From positions 16,749-46,746 of the forward strand of contig FR887348.1 of NCBI GenBank assembly GCA_000436755.1: DNA of 29,998 nt. Direction: 5' to 3'. A program made the translations under genes and the position numbers. Below, one piece after another: positions 16,476 through 25,913 of the stretch (positions within the stretch are counted from its first letter, which is position 1; the number at the start of each line of letters is the position of its first letter). This DNA is from Clostridium sp. CAG:253 (GTDB lineage Bacteria; Bacillota; Clostridia; Lachnospirales; Lachnospiraceae). The notes below the pieces were generated by a model that did no database searches, was not told the DNA's origin, and was given only the letters and a program-made list of their open reading frames with translations.

Positions 16476-19400
16476 ATGAGAAAAATAACAAGAGAGGCGA
16501 TAAAACAATATGCGTCTTCTGTTAAAGTTTACTATAGAGGAATGCGTTACTATGCTGCTCATGCCGTTTCTAACGTTACATGGAATGACAGTATAAAGCA
16601 GTATAAAGGGATTGTAAAAGGAAGCAATCAGTATATAGTTACTGTTCAGGTTGAAGAAGATGGAAATATGATATATTCATGTAACTGTCCTTCGCATGTT
16701 AAATTATCGGGAGCATGTAAACATGTTATTGCAATGATGCTTTTTATCGCAGACTATCAGCAGAGGGAAGATGCGAAAGTTAATTTAAAAGGAGAAGACA
16801 GAGTTGCGTACAATGTTGTAGAGTATTTTAGAAAAAGAGAATACAACCATTTGACTCCAAATTATTTTCGACTGAAATTAAATATATCAATTCCGGAATT
16901 TTTGAAAAGTAAAAATTCGAGGGCTTATGTTAGTTTTGAAGCCGGTGAACATAAAATGTATAAGGTTTCAAATACAAAAAAATTTATAAATGACTATTAT
17001 AATGAAGAGACAATAGAACTTGGCAAAGAGTTTCATTTTGTTCCGGGAGAGAGTGCATTTGAGGAAAATTCTGCCAGAATTCTTGACTATGTCATGGATA
17101 TATATGAAATTCAGGAGACACTCGGAAAATCATATTATTCAAATTTGTTTAAAAGACAGGAACTTGTGCTGTCAAAAAAAATGCTGCAAAAACTGCTTGA
17201 TTTATCAGAAAATATTGAGTGCGACATAAATATATACGGAAAAGAATTTAAGGACATAAGAATAGAAAAGGGAAATCCTGACCTTTCGATAGAAATGATT
17301 TTGAAAGATAATGCACTGTCATTAAAAAAGATAGGCGAAAATAAACTTATCTCACTTTGTGAGGATGGAAGCATTCTTTTTTACAACAATACATTATATA
17401 TGCCGCAAAAGGATTTCATAAGCTGTCTTTTGCCGTTTTATTTGCCACTTTTTATGCAGAATGGTAAAGAGATTGAGTTTAGAAATGAAAATAAGAACAG
17501 TTTTGTGGAAAAAGTACTTCCTATATTAAAGAAGCAGATGGATGTACATGTTCCTGATGAAATTAAAAATATGTATATAGTTGAGCCACTTGTGCCTAAA
17601 CTTTATCTTGACATATACCAGAGCAGGAAAAAAATATCCATAACTGCGATTATAAAATTTCAATATGGTGATTGTACCATAAATCCGTTGAAAAATGATT
17701 ATTCGGGAAAATATATACTTGTCCGTGATAAAGAGGAGGAGGAACGCCTTACAAGGGTGTTGTATGATCTGAATTTTAAGATAAGTGACAATGCCTTTCT
17801 TCTGAAAAATGAGGATGACATTTTTAATATGATGACCGGCAAAAGGCATGTTCTCACAGATAACTTTGAAGTATTTTACTCTAAAGAATATAAAAATATA
17901 AATGTCAAAAAGATTGGGCATATGTCAGCGAATATAAGGCTTAATACGGATATAAATCTTCTTGAGATGGATATGGACTATGCACAGATACCGAAAGACG
18001 AGCTGGAAGACTTTTTTAGAGCAATACATTTAAAAAAGAAATATTACAGACTTAAGAGCGGTGCATTTATAAGTCTTGAAGATGAAAAGCAGAAAAAAAC
18101 GCTTGAATGGCTTATTGAGAATAGTGTACAAAATGATTCGGGAGTGCTGAAATTTGAGGAAAATGCAGCAATTTATATCGATGAGATAATGCCGGGCGGA
18201 AGTTTTGTTACAAGGGATGAGGGATTTGACAGATTACTTGATGATATAAAGAAACCGGAGATAAGTGAGTACCCTGTTCCTGAAAATATTAAAGCAAAGA
18301 TGAGAAAATATCAGGTGGTCGGATACAGATGGCTTAAAAATCTTGCAAGATACAGCATGGGTGGAATTCTAGCTGATGATATGGGTCTTGGAAAGACTTT
18401 GCAGACTATCGTATATATATGTTCGCAGCCTGAAAGCAAGTCGCTTATAGTCTGCCCGACCTCACTGACATACAACTGGCAGGAAGAATTTGAAAAATTT
18501 GCACCTCATATAAGAACAAGAATTATATCAGGTGACCCGGATGAAAGAAAAAGACTTATATGTGAAGACAGACAGGATTACGATGTGTGGATTACAACAT
18601 ACCCTCTAATAAGAAAGGATATGGATTTTTTTAAAGAAATAAAATATGACAATATGTTTATTGACGAGGCACAGTTTATAAAAAATCCTGCGTCTCTCGG
18701 TGCAAAAGCGGTTAAGTCTGTTGTGGCGGCGCACAGATTTGCACTTACGGGAACTCCTATAGAAAATACTTTATCTGAATTGTGGTCTATTTTTGATTTT
18801 ATAATGCCTGGATTTCTTATGAAGTATTCAAAGTTTTCAGATTATTATGAAAAGCCGATACTTAAAGAAAAAAATGAGACTAAGATGGAAGAACTCAAAA
18901 AGAGAATCCAGCCGTTTATACTTAGAAGAATGAAAAAGGATGTATTGAAAGATCTGCCTGATAAGATAGAGACAAAGAGAATATCAGAAATGACGGCAAA
19001 ACAGAAAAAGATATATCTCTCATATCTTTCAAGGATACAAAGTGAAATACGCGATAACAGCGAGATACAAAGCGGAAAGGAAAGAATACAGGTCCTTGCC
19101 GCACTTACAAGACTGCGTCAGATATGCTGTCATCCGGGAACTTTTATTGAAAATTATCATGGTGGCAGCGGAAAACTGGAGCTTCTTATGGAGCAGCTTC
19201 CGGACATATTGGATGGAGGCCACAGCGTTATTGTATTTTCGCAATTTACGTCAATGCTTTCGATAATTGCGGATGAATTAAGAAAAAATGATATACCGTA
19301 TTTCTATCTTGTCGGAGCTACAAAGCCGGAGGAGAGAAAAAGGTACGTTAAGGAATTTAATCAGGGAGAAGTGAAAGTATTCCTGATTTCACTTAAAGCC

Positions 19401-19676
19401 GGCGGAACAGGACTTAACCTGACAGGAGCAGACACCGTTATACATTTTGACCCTTGGTGGAATCCGGCGGTAGAGGAACAGGCTACTGACAGGGCATACC
19501 GCATAGGACAGAAGCGCAAGGTACAGGTTATAAAGTATGTAATGAAAGATTCGATTGAAGAAAAAATCTATGAATTGCAAAAACGAAAGAAAATGTTGTC
19601 CGACTCAGTCATTGAAGCGGATGAATTATTTGTAAATAATTTGACTAAAGATGAAATATTGGAGTTGTTCAAATAA
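16476..19676 (+). CDS. SWIM-domain SNF2-family helicase
   Basis: A 1066-residue Swi2/Snf2 ATPase. At the N-terminus a SWIM zinc finger with CNC (about 70) and GACKH (about 81-85) is likely to bind nucleic acid. A long SNF2-associated region follows. The ATPase motor has ILADDMGLGKT (about 630-640), FIDEAQ (about 727-732, DEAQ not DEAH), LTGTPIENTLSELWSIFDF, and in the second lobe VIVFSQFTSML, LKAGGTGLNL and the EQATDRAYRIGQ motif VI. All motor motifs look intact. ATG 16476 is preferred because GGCGGGTGG at 16461-16469 precedes it; the GTG at 16455 has no such site. The process it serves is unknown. Confidence 0.94.
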   Translation: MRKITREAIKQYASSVKVYYRGMRYYAAHAVSNVTWNDSIKQYKGIVKGSNQYIVTVQVEEDGNMIYSCNCPSHVKLSGACKHVIAMMLFIADYQQREDAKVNLKGEDRVAYNVVEYFRKREYNHLTPNYFRLKLNISIPEFLKSKNSRAYVSFEAGEHKMYKVSNTKKFINDYYNEETIELGKEFHFVPGESAFEENSARILDYVMDIYEIQETLGKSYYSNLFKRQELVLSKKMLQKLLDLSENIECDINIYGKEFKDIRIEKGNPDLSIEMILKDNALSLKKIGENKLISLCEDGSILFYNNTLYMPQKDFISCLLPFYLPLFMQNGKEIEFRNENKNSFVEKVLPILKKQMDVHVPDEIKNMYIVEPLVPKLYLDIYQSRKKISITAIIKFQYGDCTINPLKNDYSGKYILVRDKEEEERLTRVLYDLNFKISDNAFLLKNEDDIFNMMTGKRHVLTDNFEVFYSKEYKNINVKKIGHMSANIRLNTDINLLEMDMDYAQIPKDELEDFFRAIHLKKKYYRLKSGAFISLEDEKQKKTLEWLIENSVQNDSGVLKFEENAAIYIDEIMPGGSFVTRDEGFDRLLDDIKKPEISEYPVPENIKAKMRKYQVVGYRWLKNLARYSMGGILADDMGLGKTLQTIVYICSQPESKSLIVCPTSLTYNWQEEFEKFAPHIRTRIISGDPDERKRLICEDRQDYDVWITTYPLIRKDMDFFKEIKYDNMFIDEAQFIKNPASLGAKAVKSVVAAHRFALTGTPIENTLSELWSIFDFIMPGFLMKYSKFSDYYEKPILKEKNETKMEELKKRIQPFILRRMKKDVLKDLPDKIETKRISEMTAKQKKIYLSYLSRIQSEIRDNSEIQSGKERIQVLAALTRLRQICCHPGTFIENYHGGSGKLELLMEQLPDILDGGHSVIVFSQFTSMLSIIADELRKNDIPYFYLVGATKPEERKRYVKEFNQGEVKVFLISLKAGGTGLNLTGADTVIHFDPWWNPAVEEQATDRAYRIGQKRKVQVIKYVMKDSIEEKIYELQKRKKMLSDSVIEADELFVNNLTKDEILELFK

Positions 19677-19687
19677 GAAAAAAACTA

Positions 19688-19716
19688 TTGCAATGTAAGA
19701 AATGTTGTGATATTAT
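19688..19716 (+). promoter_or_regulatory. Extended -10 promoter for rplS
   Basis: TTGCAA at 19688-19693, 17-base spacer, TATTAT at 19711-19716, with TGA directly before the -10 (extended -10). Start would be near 19723, giving a leader of about 90 bases. Confidence 0.75.
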
Positions 19717-19722
19717 ATTGAC

Positions 19723-19812
19723 TGTTGTTTGTGAGTAGAGATATTCCTCTGTTACGGTTGTAGGATTACACATAAGTATTAAGAATGTCAAAATAATTAA
19801 GGAGGTCACAAA
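19723..19812 (+). ncRNA. Structured rplS leader (L19-leader candidate)
   Basis: Two hairpins are visible. AGAG (19737-19740) pairs with CTCT (19747-19750), with outer GTA/TAC pairing, and TGTA (19760-19763) pairs with TACA (19767-19770). AAGGAGG follows just before the rplS start. Position and size fit the L19 leader that precedes rplS in Firmicutes and is thought to allow feedback control. No covariance search was possible. Confidence 0.5.
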
Positions 19813-20160
19813 ATGAACAATATTATTAAAGAAATTGAAGATGCACAGTTAAAAGCAGAAGTAGCAGACTTTAGAGTAGGTGATACTGTTAAAGTTTATG
19901 CTAAGGTTATTGAAGGCTCAAGAGAGCGTATCCAGGTATTCGAGGGTACAGTACTTAAAAGACAGAACGGTGGAGCAAGAGAGACATTTACAGTTAGAAA
20001 GTTCTCTAACGGTGTAGGTGTAGAGAAGACTTGGCCTGTTCACTCACCAATCATTGATAAGATTGAGATAGTTCGCAGAGGTAAGGCAAGACGTGCTAAG
20101 TTATTCTATCTCCGTGACAGAGTTGGTAAGGCTGCTAAGGTTAAAGAAATCGTTAAATAA
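19813..20160 (+). CDS. rplS: 50S ribosomal protein bL19
   Basis: A 115-residue protein of normal length. It contains [20 protein letters not shown], the [16 protein letters not shown] block and the RREKAR-like [20 protein letters not shown] near the end, all diagnostic of bL19, which lies at the 30S-50S interface. Codon choice is noticeably biased (many AGA, GTT, GCT), as expected for a highly expressed gene. It is a single-gene unit with its own promoter and terminator; the usual neighbours rpsP, rimM and trmD are absent. Confidence 0.98.
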   Translation: MNNIIKEIEDAQLKAEVADFRVGDTVKVYAKVIEGSRERIQVFEGTVLKRQNGGARETFTVRKFSNGVGVEKTWPVHSPIIDKIEIVRRGKARRAKLFYLRDRVGKAAKVKEIVK

Positions 20161-20187
20161 TTTTTGCGTAAGCATCTTATTAAGATT

Positions 20188-20224
20188 AAGGACTTATTCC
20201 GTATTTGTGGAATAAGTCCTTTTC
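20188..20224 (+). terminator. Intrinsic terminator of rplS
   Basis: AGGACTTATTCC (20189-20200) and GGAATAAGTCCT (20209-20220) are perfect reverse complements around an 8-base loop, with one more A-T pair outside. TTTT follows. Confidence 0.85.
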
Positions 20225-20260
20225 ACTTTTTGATTAAAAATCTTTTACTTAAAAAAACAA

Positions 20261-20304
20261 AAAAGACAACTCAAAAGAAAGAGAAGTCTTTTGAGTTGTC
20301 TTTT
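20261..20304. terminator. Strong bidirectional terminator between rplS and tRNA-Leu
   Basis: An 18-bp perfect stem joins 20261-20278 with 20287-20304 around the loop AAGAGAAG. A-runs before the left arm become U-runs on the minus strand, so it terminates the minus-strand tRNA-Leu transcript and backs up rplS termination. Confidence 0.85.
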
Positions 20305-20315
20305 ATTATTCCGAA

Positions 20316-20399
20316 TGCGGAAAATGGGACTTGAACCCACACGTCGTTGCCGACACATGAACCTGAATCATGCCTGTCTGCCAATTCCAGCACTTCCGC
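20316..20399 (-). tRNA. tRNA-Leu (CAG)
   Basis: Read on the minus strand, the 84-base gene starts GCGGAAG and the 3' strand ends TTTCCGC plus discriminator A (one G-T pair in the acceptor stem). The D arm contains GGAATTGGCAGAC. The anticodon stem CATGA/TCATG holds the loop TTCAGGT, so the anticodon is CAG (reads CTG). A long variable arm (about GTGTCGGCAACGACG) marks a class II tRNA, and GGGTTCAAGTCCC is the T arm. CCA is not encoded. Confidence 0.95.
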
Positions 20400-20422
20400 A
20401 TATGTTAATAAAACACTAGACA

Positions 20423-20451
20423 ATAATACCAGCTAATGCAGTGAATGTCAA
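20423..20451 (-). promoter_or_regulatory. Promoter of tRNA-Leu
   Basis: On the minus strand TTGACA (complement of 20446-20451) is followed after 17 bases by TATTAT (complement of 20423-20428). This near-consensus promoter lies about 24 bases before the tRNA. Confidence 0.85.
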
Positions 20452-20520
20452 TTAAAAAATAAAAAATATATTGAAAAAGTAAAAAAAAGCAAAATTCAAA
20501 GACTTATCACATTTGCAGTC

Positions 20521-20548
20521 TTGACTTATATTTTTTTTTCGATAGAAT
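20521..20548 (+). promoter_or_regulatory. Candidate promoter for the SurA/PrsA-like gene
   Basis: TTGACT at 20521-20526, 16-base spacer with a T-run, and TAGAAT at 20543-20548. A small inverted repeat ATCAC/GTGAT (20564-20568, 20577-20581) lies in the leader. It is divergent from the tRNA-Leu promoter. Confidence 0.6.
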
Positions 20549-20614
20549 AGAAGATAGCGTTTTATCACATATATTAGTGATTTGTGCGTATAGAATACAT
20601 TTGGAGGAGCAACA

Positions 20615-21961
20615 ATGAATTCAGCAAAGAAAATAATGAATCAGCAGAATAGTGACAGTGAAAAAAAATCAAATACTGTAGCTAAGGCTGCGACAAGCAA
20701 AACAAGATTAGGAAAAAGTTCTGGCAGAAATGTCAAGGCAATTGTATGGAGTGCCATCTGTATAGTTTTAGTACTTGTACTTTGTATTGGTGTTGGCATA
20801 CAGCAGTTCAAGCCACAGGTGGCTTTTTCAGTTAACGGAACCAAGATAACAATGGATGATATGATGTATCCGATTTATGTCAAAGAGTCAACTTATCTTC
20901 CATATGATGAAATGTATCAGGCATATATGGGAACTTCTGTGTGGGAGTCAACTTATCAGGGAAGTGACAAAAATGTACCATCAGGAATATCAAACAAGAT
21001 AGGTATAAAGCAGGAAGTGTTAGATGAAGAAGAAGCATATGAGGTTCTTTATCAGGAAGCAAAAAAATCAAATTATAAACTTAGCTCAGATGAAAAGAAA
21101 AAAGTTGAAGAGTATGTTACACAGGCAGGAAAAGGTTTAACATGGATGCAGAAACTTCGTCTCAGCATGTCTAAGAAAAATCTTACAAAGAGATTTGAAA
21201 AGACAGTTCTTGCTGATAGATTTAAATCTGACAAGCAGAATGAATTAAATAAAGAAGTTGACAAAGATTCAGTTATTAAAAAGGTTTCTAAGAGAGATTA
21301 CCGTGAGTATGATATTCAGTATTATGCTGTACCGCTCTCAAAGACAGACAGCAAAGGAAATACTAAAAAGGTTTCAGCTGCTAAGAAGAAATCATATGAA
21401 ACTGAAATTAAAAATCTTGCAAAGAAAGCAGCATCAGCAAAAGATTTCACAAAGCTTATCGGAAGCAAGGACAAGACAGATATTACTTATAACAAAGCAG
21501 AATTTACTGAGAAAGACGGATGGTCATATCTTTCAACAGCCAATTTAAAGAAAGTTAAGGCTATGAAGAACGGCACAATTTCACAGGTATTTCTTGATGA
21601 AGAAGCAGGATACTATGTATTTGTGAAGATGATTGATAACAACTCAACAGCAAGTTATCAGAAAGCATGTGATTCGGCAGTTACATCTGCACAGACAGAG
21701 AAATATGATAAATGGTATGAAGAGCTTAAAGGAACATACAAAATAAATGTTAATGCAAGTGTTTGGAATGATGTCACAATAGGAACAATGACAACAGAAA
21801 TAGTAACAGCAGATGATTTACAGAAGATGAGCAAAAAGTCTTCTTCATCAAAGAAGTCATCATCAAGTAAATCTTCATCATCTTCTTCTGAAAAGTCATC
21901 GTCATCAAGTGAGTCATCATCAAGCAGCAGCTCAAGTAGTTCAAGCAACACATCAAAATAA
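20615..21961 (+). CDS. Membrane-anchored SurA/PrsA-like protein with serine-rich tail
   Basis: A 448-residue protein with a basic cytoplasmic start, one membrane helix (about 41-61), then an extracytoplasmic part. FSVNGTKITMDDMMY (71-85) is the start of a SurA-N-like chaperone domain, and a long helical, Lys-rich region follows. Around 215-375 a stretch with FTEKDGWSYLS, LKKVKAMKNGTISQVF and AGYYVFVKMIDNNS resembles a parvulin (PpiC) domain, but key residues are not clear, so isomerase activity is uncertain. There is no lipobox, unlike PrsA. About 30 of the last 44 residues are Ser, broken by Lys and Glu. The start has GGAGGA at 20603-20608. Likely role: folding or holding of exported proteins; that is inference. 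Confidence 0.7.
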   Translation: MNSAKKIMNQQNSDSEKKSNTVAKAATSKTRLGKSSGRNVKAIVWSAICIVLVLVLCIGVGIQQFKPQVAFSVNGTKITMDDMMYPIYVKESTYLPYDEMYQAYMGTSVWESTYQGSDKNVPSGISNKIGIKQEVLDEEEAYEVLYQEAKKSNYKLSSDEKKKVEEYVTQAGKGLTWMQKLRLSMSKKNLTKRFEKTVLADRFKSDKQNELNKEVDKDSVIKKVSKRDYREYDIQYYAVPLSKTDSKGNTKKVSAAKKKSYETEIKNLAKKAASAKDFTKLIGSKDKTDITYNKAEFTEKDGWSYLSTANLKKVKAMKNGTISQVFLDEEAGYYVFVKMIDNNSTASYQKACDSAVTSAQTEKYDKWYEELKGTYKINVNASVWNDVTIGTMTTEIVTADDLQKMSKKSSSSKKSSSSKSSSSSSEKSSSSSESSSSSSSSSSSNTSK

Positions 21962-22000
21962 CAGCAGGAACAGGAAGAAAAAGGAAATGGAGGCACCGCA

Positions 22001-25000
22001 ATGGGAAGTGTAAGAAGGATTTATGTTGAAAAGAAACAGCCATATGCAGTACATGCAAAAGAACTCAAAGAGGAAGTAAAGCGCTATCTTGGTATAAAGA
22101 GTATTACAAATGTCAGAGTGCTTATTCGTTATGATGTTGAAAATCTTAGTGAAGCAACTTACAAACAGGCTCTTGGAACAGTATTTTCAGAACCGCCTGT
22201 TGACAACTGCTATGAAAATGAATTTGAAAAAGCTGACGGAAGTTTTGTTTTTTCGGTTGAGTATCTTCCGGGACAGTTTGATCAGAGAGCAGATTCGGCA
22301 GAGCAGTGTGTTAAACTTTTAAATGAAAAGGAAAATCCGGTCATACGTTCTGCGACAACGTATATTTTTGAAGGAGAGATTTCCAAACAGGACGAGGATA
22401 GGATTAAGGAATACTGTATTAACCCTGTAGATTCAAGAGAAGCTTTGGAAAATATTCCTGATACACTTGTACAGGAATTTGATGAGCCGGCAGATGTTGC
22501 TGTATTTGATGGCTTTAGAGATATGTCAGAAGATGAACTGAAAAAATTATATGAGTCTCTTAATCTTGCGATGACATTTAAGGATTTTCTTCATATTCAG
22601 AATTATTTTAAGAGCGAAGAAAACAGAGATCCTTCTGTGACAGAAATCCGTGTACTTGATACATATTGGTCTGACCATTGCCGCCATACGACATTCCAGA
22701 CAGAGCTTAAAAATGTCAAATTTGAGGACGGATATTATAATGCACCTATTGAGGCATCATATGAAATGTATGAAGATGCGAGAAAGGAACTTTTTAAGGA
22801 CAGACCTGACAAATATGTCTCACTCATGGATATTGCACTTATGGGTATGCGTAAACTTAAAGCTGACGGAAAACTTGATGATATGGAAGAGTCAGATGAG
22901 ATTAATGCATGTTCAATAGTAGTTCCTGTTGAGATTGACGGAAAGACAGAAGAATGGCTTATATTCTTTAAGAATGAAACACATAATCATCCTACAGAGA
23001 TTGAGCCTTTTGGTGGCGCAGCGACATGTCTTGGCGGTGCTATCCGAGATCCACTTTCAGGTCGTGGTTATGTATATCAGGCAATGCGTGTGACAGGTGC
23101 TGCTGACCCTACAGTATCGATGAAAGATACACTTTCAGGAAAACTTCCGCAGCGTAAGATTGTAACAGGTGCCGCAAAGGGATACAGCTCATACGGAAAC
23201 CAGATAGGACTTGCTACAGGTCTTGTAAATGAGATATATCATCCGAATTATGTTGCAAAGAGAATGGAGATAGGTGCTGTTATGGGTGCTGCTCCAAGAC
23301 GCAACGTAATCCGTGAAAATTCCGATCCGGGAGATATTATTATTCTTCTCGGAGGCCGTACAGGACGTGACGGTATCGGTGGTGCGACAGGTTCATCAAA
23401 AGCTCATACTACAAAATCAATTGATGTATGCGGCGCTGAGGTTCAGAAAGGTAATGCACCTACAGAGAGAAAAATACAGCGTCTTTTCAGAAGAGAAGAA
23501 GTTAGTTCAATCATAAAGAAATGTAACGATTTTGGTGCAGGCGGAGTTTCTGTAGCTATTGGAGAACTTGCAGACGGACTTAGGGTAAATCTTGACAAAG
23601 TTCCGAAAAAATATGCAGGTCTTGACGGAACAGAACTTGCAATTTCAGAGTCTCAGGAACGTATGGCTGTTGTTGTTGACAGCAAAGATGTAGACAAGAT
23701 GCTTAAGTTTGCTGAGGAGGAGAACCTTGAAGCAGTAGCGGTAGCAGAGGTCACAAAAGAGCCTAGACTTGTTCTTTCATGGAGAGATAAAGTTATTGTT
23801 GACCTTTCAAGAGCATTTCTTGATACCAACGGTGCACATCAGGAAACAGATGTAGTTGTCACAATGCCTGATGAAAAAGCAAACTATTTTGAAGAAAAAA
23901 AAGATACTAAAGATATAAAGAAAGCATGGCTTGACACATTATCAGATTTAAATGTCTGCTCACAGAAGGGTCTTGTAGAGATGTTTGACAGTTCTATCGG
24001 TGCAGCAAGCGTATATATGCCATACGGTGGTAAATACCAGCTTACACCTACTCAGTCAATGGTTGCAAAACTTCCGATGTCTGAGGGTAAATGTGATACA
24101 GTCACTATGATGAGTTACGGACTTGACCCTTATCTTGCAAGCTGGAGTCCATATCATGGTTCTGTATATGCAGTCATCTCATCTGTAGCAAAAATCGTTG
24201 CAGCAGGTGGAGACTACAGTAAGATAAGATTTACATTCCAGGAGTACTTTAGAAGACTCGGAGAAGATCCAAAGCGCTGGGGCGAGCCTATGGCAGCACT
24301 CTTAGGTGCATATGATGCACAGATAAAGCTTGGTCTTCCTTCAATTGGCGGTAAAGACAGTATGTCAGGTTCATTTAACGATATAGACGTACCTCCTACA
24401 CTTTGTTCATTTGCAGTTGATATTGCCAAGACAGGAGATATTGTTTCGCCTGAACTTAAGAAAGCTGGAAATGTTTTAGTAAAATTTGATATAGAAAAAG
24501 ACAAATATTCACTTCCTGTATATGAGCAGCTTATGTCACTCTATTCAAAGATTACAGATATGATAAAATCAAAAATTATTGTTTCTGCATATGCAGTAGG
24601 TTTTGGTGGTATCTGTGAAGCTGTCAGCAAGATGGCATTTGGTAACGGATTTGGTGTAAAAGTTGAAGAAAGTCTTGACAGTGATGAATTATTTGCCAAA
24701 GATTACGGCTCTATCATAGCAGAAGTATCAGCGGATGATCTTGATAAGATTAGTGCAGAATATAAGAAGATTGCAGTTGTAACTGACGATGCTGAATTTG
24801 TATATGGAGATACAAAGATTTCCATGAAAGAAGCACTTGAGAACTGGACAGGCAGACTTGAGAGTGTATTTCCTACACGTTCAGATGTTGAGCAGACTAA
24901 ACTCGAGGATAAGCTTTTTGATGCAAAGACTGTTTATACTGCAAAGAACAAAGTTGCAAGACCTAAGGTATTTATACCTGTATTCCCTGGTACAAACTGT

Positions 25001-25756
25001 GAATATGACACAACGAAAGCATTTGAACTTGCGGGTGCGGATGTAGAAACGGTCGTATTTAAGAACATGACGGAGAGCCAGATTGTAGAATCTGTAAATG
25101 CATTTGAGAAAGCAATCAGGGATTCTCAGATACTTATGTTCTCAGGCGGATTTAGCGCAGGTGATGAGCCTGACGGTTCAGCTAAGTTTATCGCATCAAT
25201 CTTTAGAAATCCAAAGATTATGGATGCAGTACATGAACTTTTACAGAAGAGAGACGGACTTGCACTCGGTATCTGTAACGGATTCCAGGCGCTTATTAAA
25301 CTTGGACTTGTACCGTTTGGTGAGATTAAACCTCAGACAGCAGATGCACCTACACTTACTACAAACAGTATAGGACGTCATATATCTAAGTCAGTATATA
25401 CAAAGGTAGTAACAAACAAGTCACCATGGCTTATGAAAGCAGAACTTGGCGGAGTATACGCAATACCTGCATCACATGGCGAGGGACGTTTTGTAGCACC
25501 TAAGAATGTGATAGATGATTTGTTTGCAAACGGTCAGGTTGCAACAAGATATGTAGACCTTAACGGAGTACCTACAATGGATGAGGATTACAATCCAAAT
25601 GGCTCATATGCAGCTATAGAAGGAATCACAAGTCCTGATGGAAGAGTGCTCGGTAAGATGGCTCATTCAGAGAGAATCGGTGACAGTGTTGCTATAAATA
25701 TTGTTGGAAACCAGAATCAGCACATATTTGAATCAGGTGTTTCATATTTTAAATAA
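22001..25756 (+). CDS. purL: Phosphoribosylformylglycinamidine synthase, single chain
   Basis: FGAM synthase, step four of purine synthesis: FGAR plus glutamine plus ATP gives FGAM. At 1251 residues it is the large single-chain form found in many Clostridia and in proteobacteria, not the PurSLQ three-subunit type of Bacillus. The central catalytic part has TYWSDHCRHTTFQTEL and KNETHNHPTEIEPFGGAATC, and the second AIRS-like half has LPSIGGKDSMSGSF. The C-terminal glutamine amidotransferase has PVFPGTNCEYDT, the nucleophile Cys near 1092 in ALGICNGFQALIKLG, and HGEGRF. All look intact. It stands alone, 39 bases after the SurA-like gene; no other pur gene or purine riboswitch is visible nearby. 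Confidence 0.97.
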   Translation: MGSVRRIYVEKKQPYAVHAKELKEEVKRYLGIKSITNVRVLIRYDVENLSEATYKQALGTVFSEPPVDNCYENEFEKADGSFVFSVEYLPGQFDQRADSAEQCVKLLNEKENPVIRSATTYIFEGEISKQDEDRIKEYCINPVDSREALENIPDTLVQEFDEPADVAVFDGFRDMSEDELKKLYESLNLAMTFKDFLHIQNYFKSEENRDPSVTEIRVLDTYWSDHCRHTTFQTELKNVKFEDGYYNAPIEASYEMYEDARKELFKDRPDKYVSLMDIALMGMRKLKADGKLDDMEESDEINACSIVVPVEIDGKTEEWLIFFKNETHNHPTEIEPFGGAATCLGGAIRDPLSGRGYVYQAMRVTGAADPTVSMKDTLSGKLPQRKIVTGAAKGYSSYGNQIGLATGLVNEIYHPNYVAKRMEIGAVMGAAPRRNVIRENSDPGDIIILLGGRTGRDGIGGATGSSKAHTTKSIDVCGAEVQKGNAPTERKIQRLFRREEVSSIIKKCNDFGAGGVSVAIGELADGLRVNLDKVPKKYAGLDGTELAISESQERMAVVVDSKDVDKMLKFAEEENLEAVAVAEVTKEPRLVLSWRDKVIVDLSRAFLDTNGAHQETDVVVTMPDEKANYFEEKKDTKDIKKAWLDTLSDLNVCSQKGLVEMFDSSIGAASVYMPYGGKYQLTPTQSMVAKLPMSEGKCDTVTMMSYGLDPYLASWSPYHGSVYAVISSVAKIVAAGGDYSKIRFTFQEYFRRLGEDPKRWGEPMAALLGAYDAQIKLGLPSIGGKDSMSGSFNDIDVPPTLCSFAVDIAKTGDIVSPELKKAGNVLVKFDIEKDKYSLPVYEQLMSLYSKITDMIKSKIIVSAYAVGFGGICEAVSKMAFGNGFGVKVEESLDSDELFAKDYGSIIAEVSADDLDKISAEYKKIAVVTDDAEFVYGDTKISMKEALENWTGRLESVFPTRSDVEQTKLEDKLFDAKTVYTAKNKVARPKVFIPVFPGTNCEYDTTKAFELAGADVETVVFKNMTESQIVESVNAFEKAIRDSQILMFSGGFSAGDEPDGSAKFIASIFRNPKIMDAVHELLQKRDGLALGICNGFQALIKLGLVPFGEIKPQTADAPTLTTNSIGRHISKSVYTKVVTNKSPWLMKAELGGVYAIPASHGEGRFVAPKNVIDDLFANGQVATRYVDLNGVPTMDEDYNPNGSYAAIEGITSPDGRVLGKMAHSERIGDSVAINIVGNQNQHIFESGVSYFK

Positions 25757-25773
25757 AAAAATTAAAAAAAGTG

Positions 25774-25802
25774 TTGACAAATACTAAAGTATAATGTAAT
25801 AT
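25774..25802 (+). promoter_or_regulatory. Promoter of the tRNA-Gly cluster
   Basis: Perfect TTGACA (25774-25779), 17-base spacer, TAATAT (25797-25802). Start would be near 25809, just at the base of a leader hairpin. Confidence 0.85.
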
Positions 25803-25806
25803 ATAT

Positions 25807-25836
25807 CTTGCTTGCGGCGAACAGCTCGCAGGCAAG
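25807..25836 (+). other. Leader hairpin before the first tRNA-Gly
   Basis: CTTGC-T-TGCG (25807-25816) pairs with CGCA-G-GCAAG (25827-25836), ten pairs including one T-G, with a 10-base loop. It fills the leader between promoter and tRNA and leaves five bases before the tRNA 5' end. Confidence 0.6.
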
Positions 25837-25841
25837 AAAAT

Positions 25842-25913
25842 GCACGAGTGGCTCAGTGGTGGAGTATCGCCTTGCCAAGGCGAGGGTCGCGGGTTCGAAT
25901 CCCGTCTCGTGCT
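25842..25913 (+). tRNA. tRNA-Gly (GCC), copy 1
   Basis: 72 bases. Acceptor GCACGAG pairs with CTCGTGC, discriminator T. D arm GCTCAGTGGTGGAG, anticodon stem-loop TCGCC TTGCCAA GGCGA gives anticodon GCC, and T arm CGGGTTCGAATCCCG. CCA is not encoded. First of three identical copies. Confidence 0.97.

Noticed and set aside
21658..22058. Minus-strand frames rich in Asp/Glu or Leu/Met opposite the serine tail
   Set aside because: These are mirror readings of the Ser-codon tract (TCA/TCT/AGC) and have no start signals.
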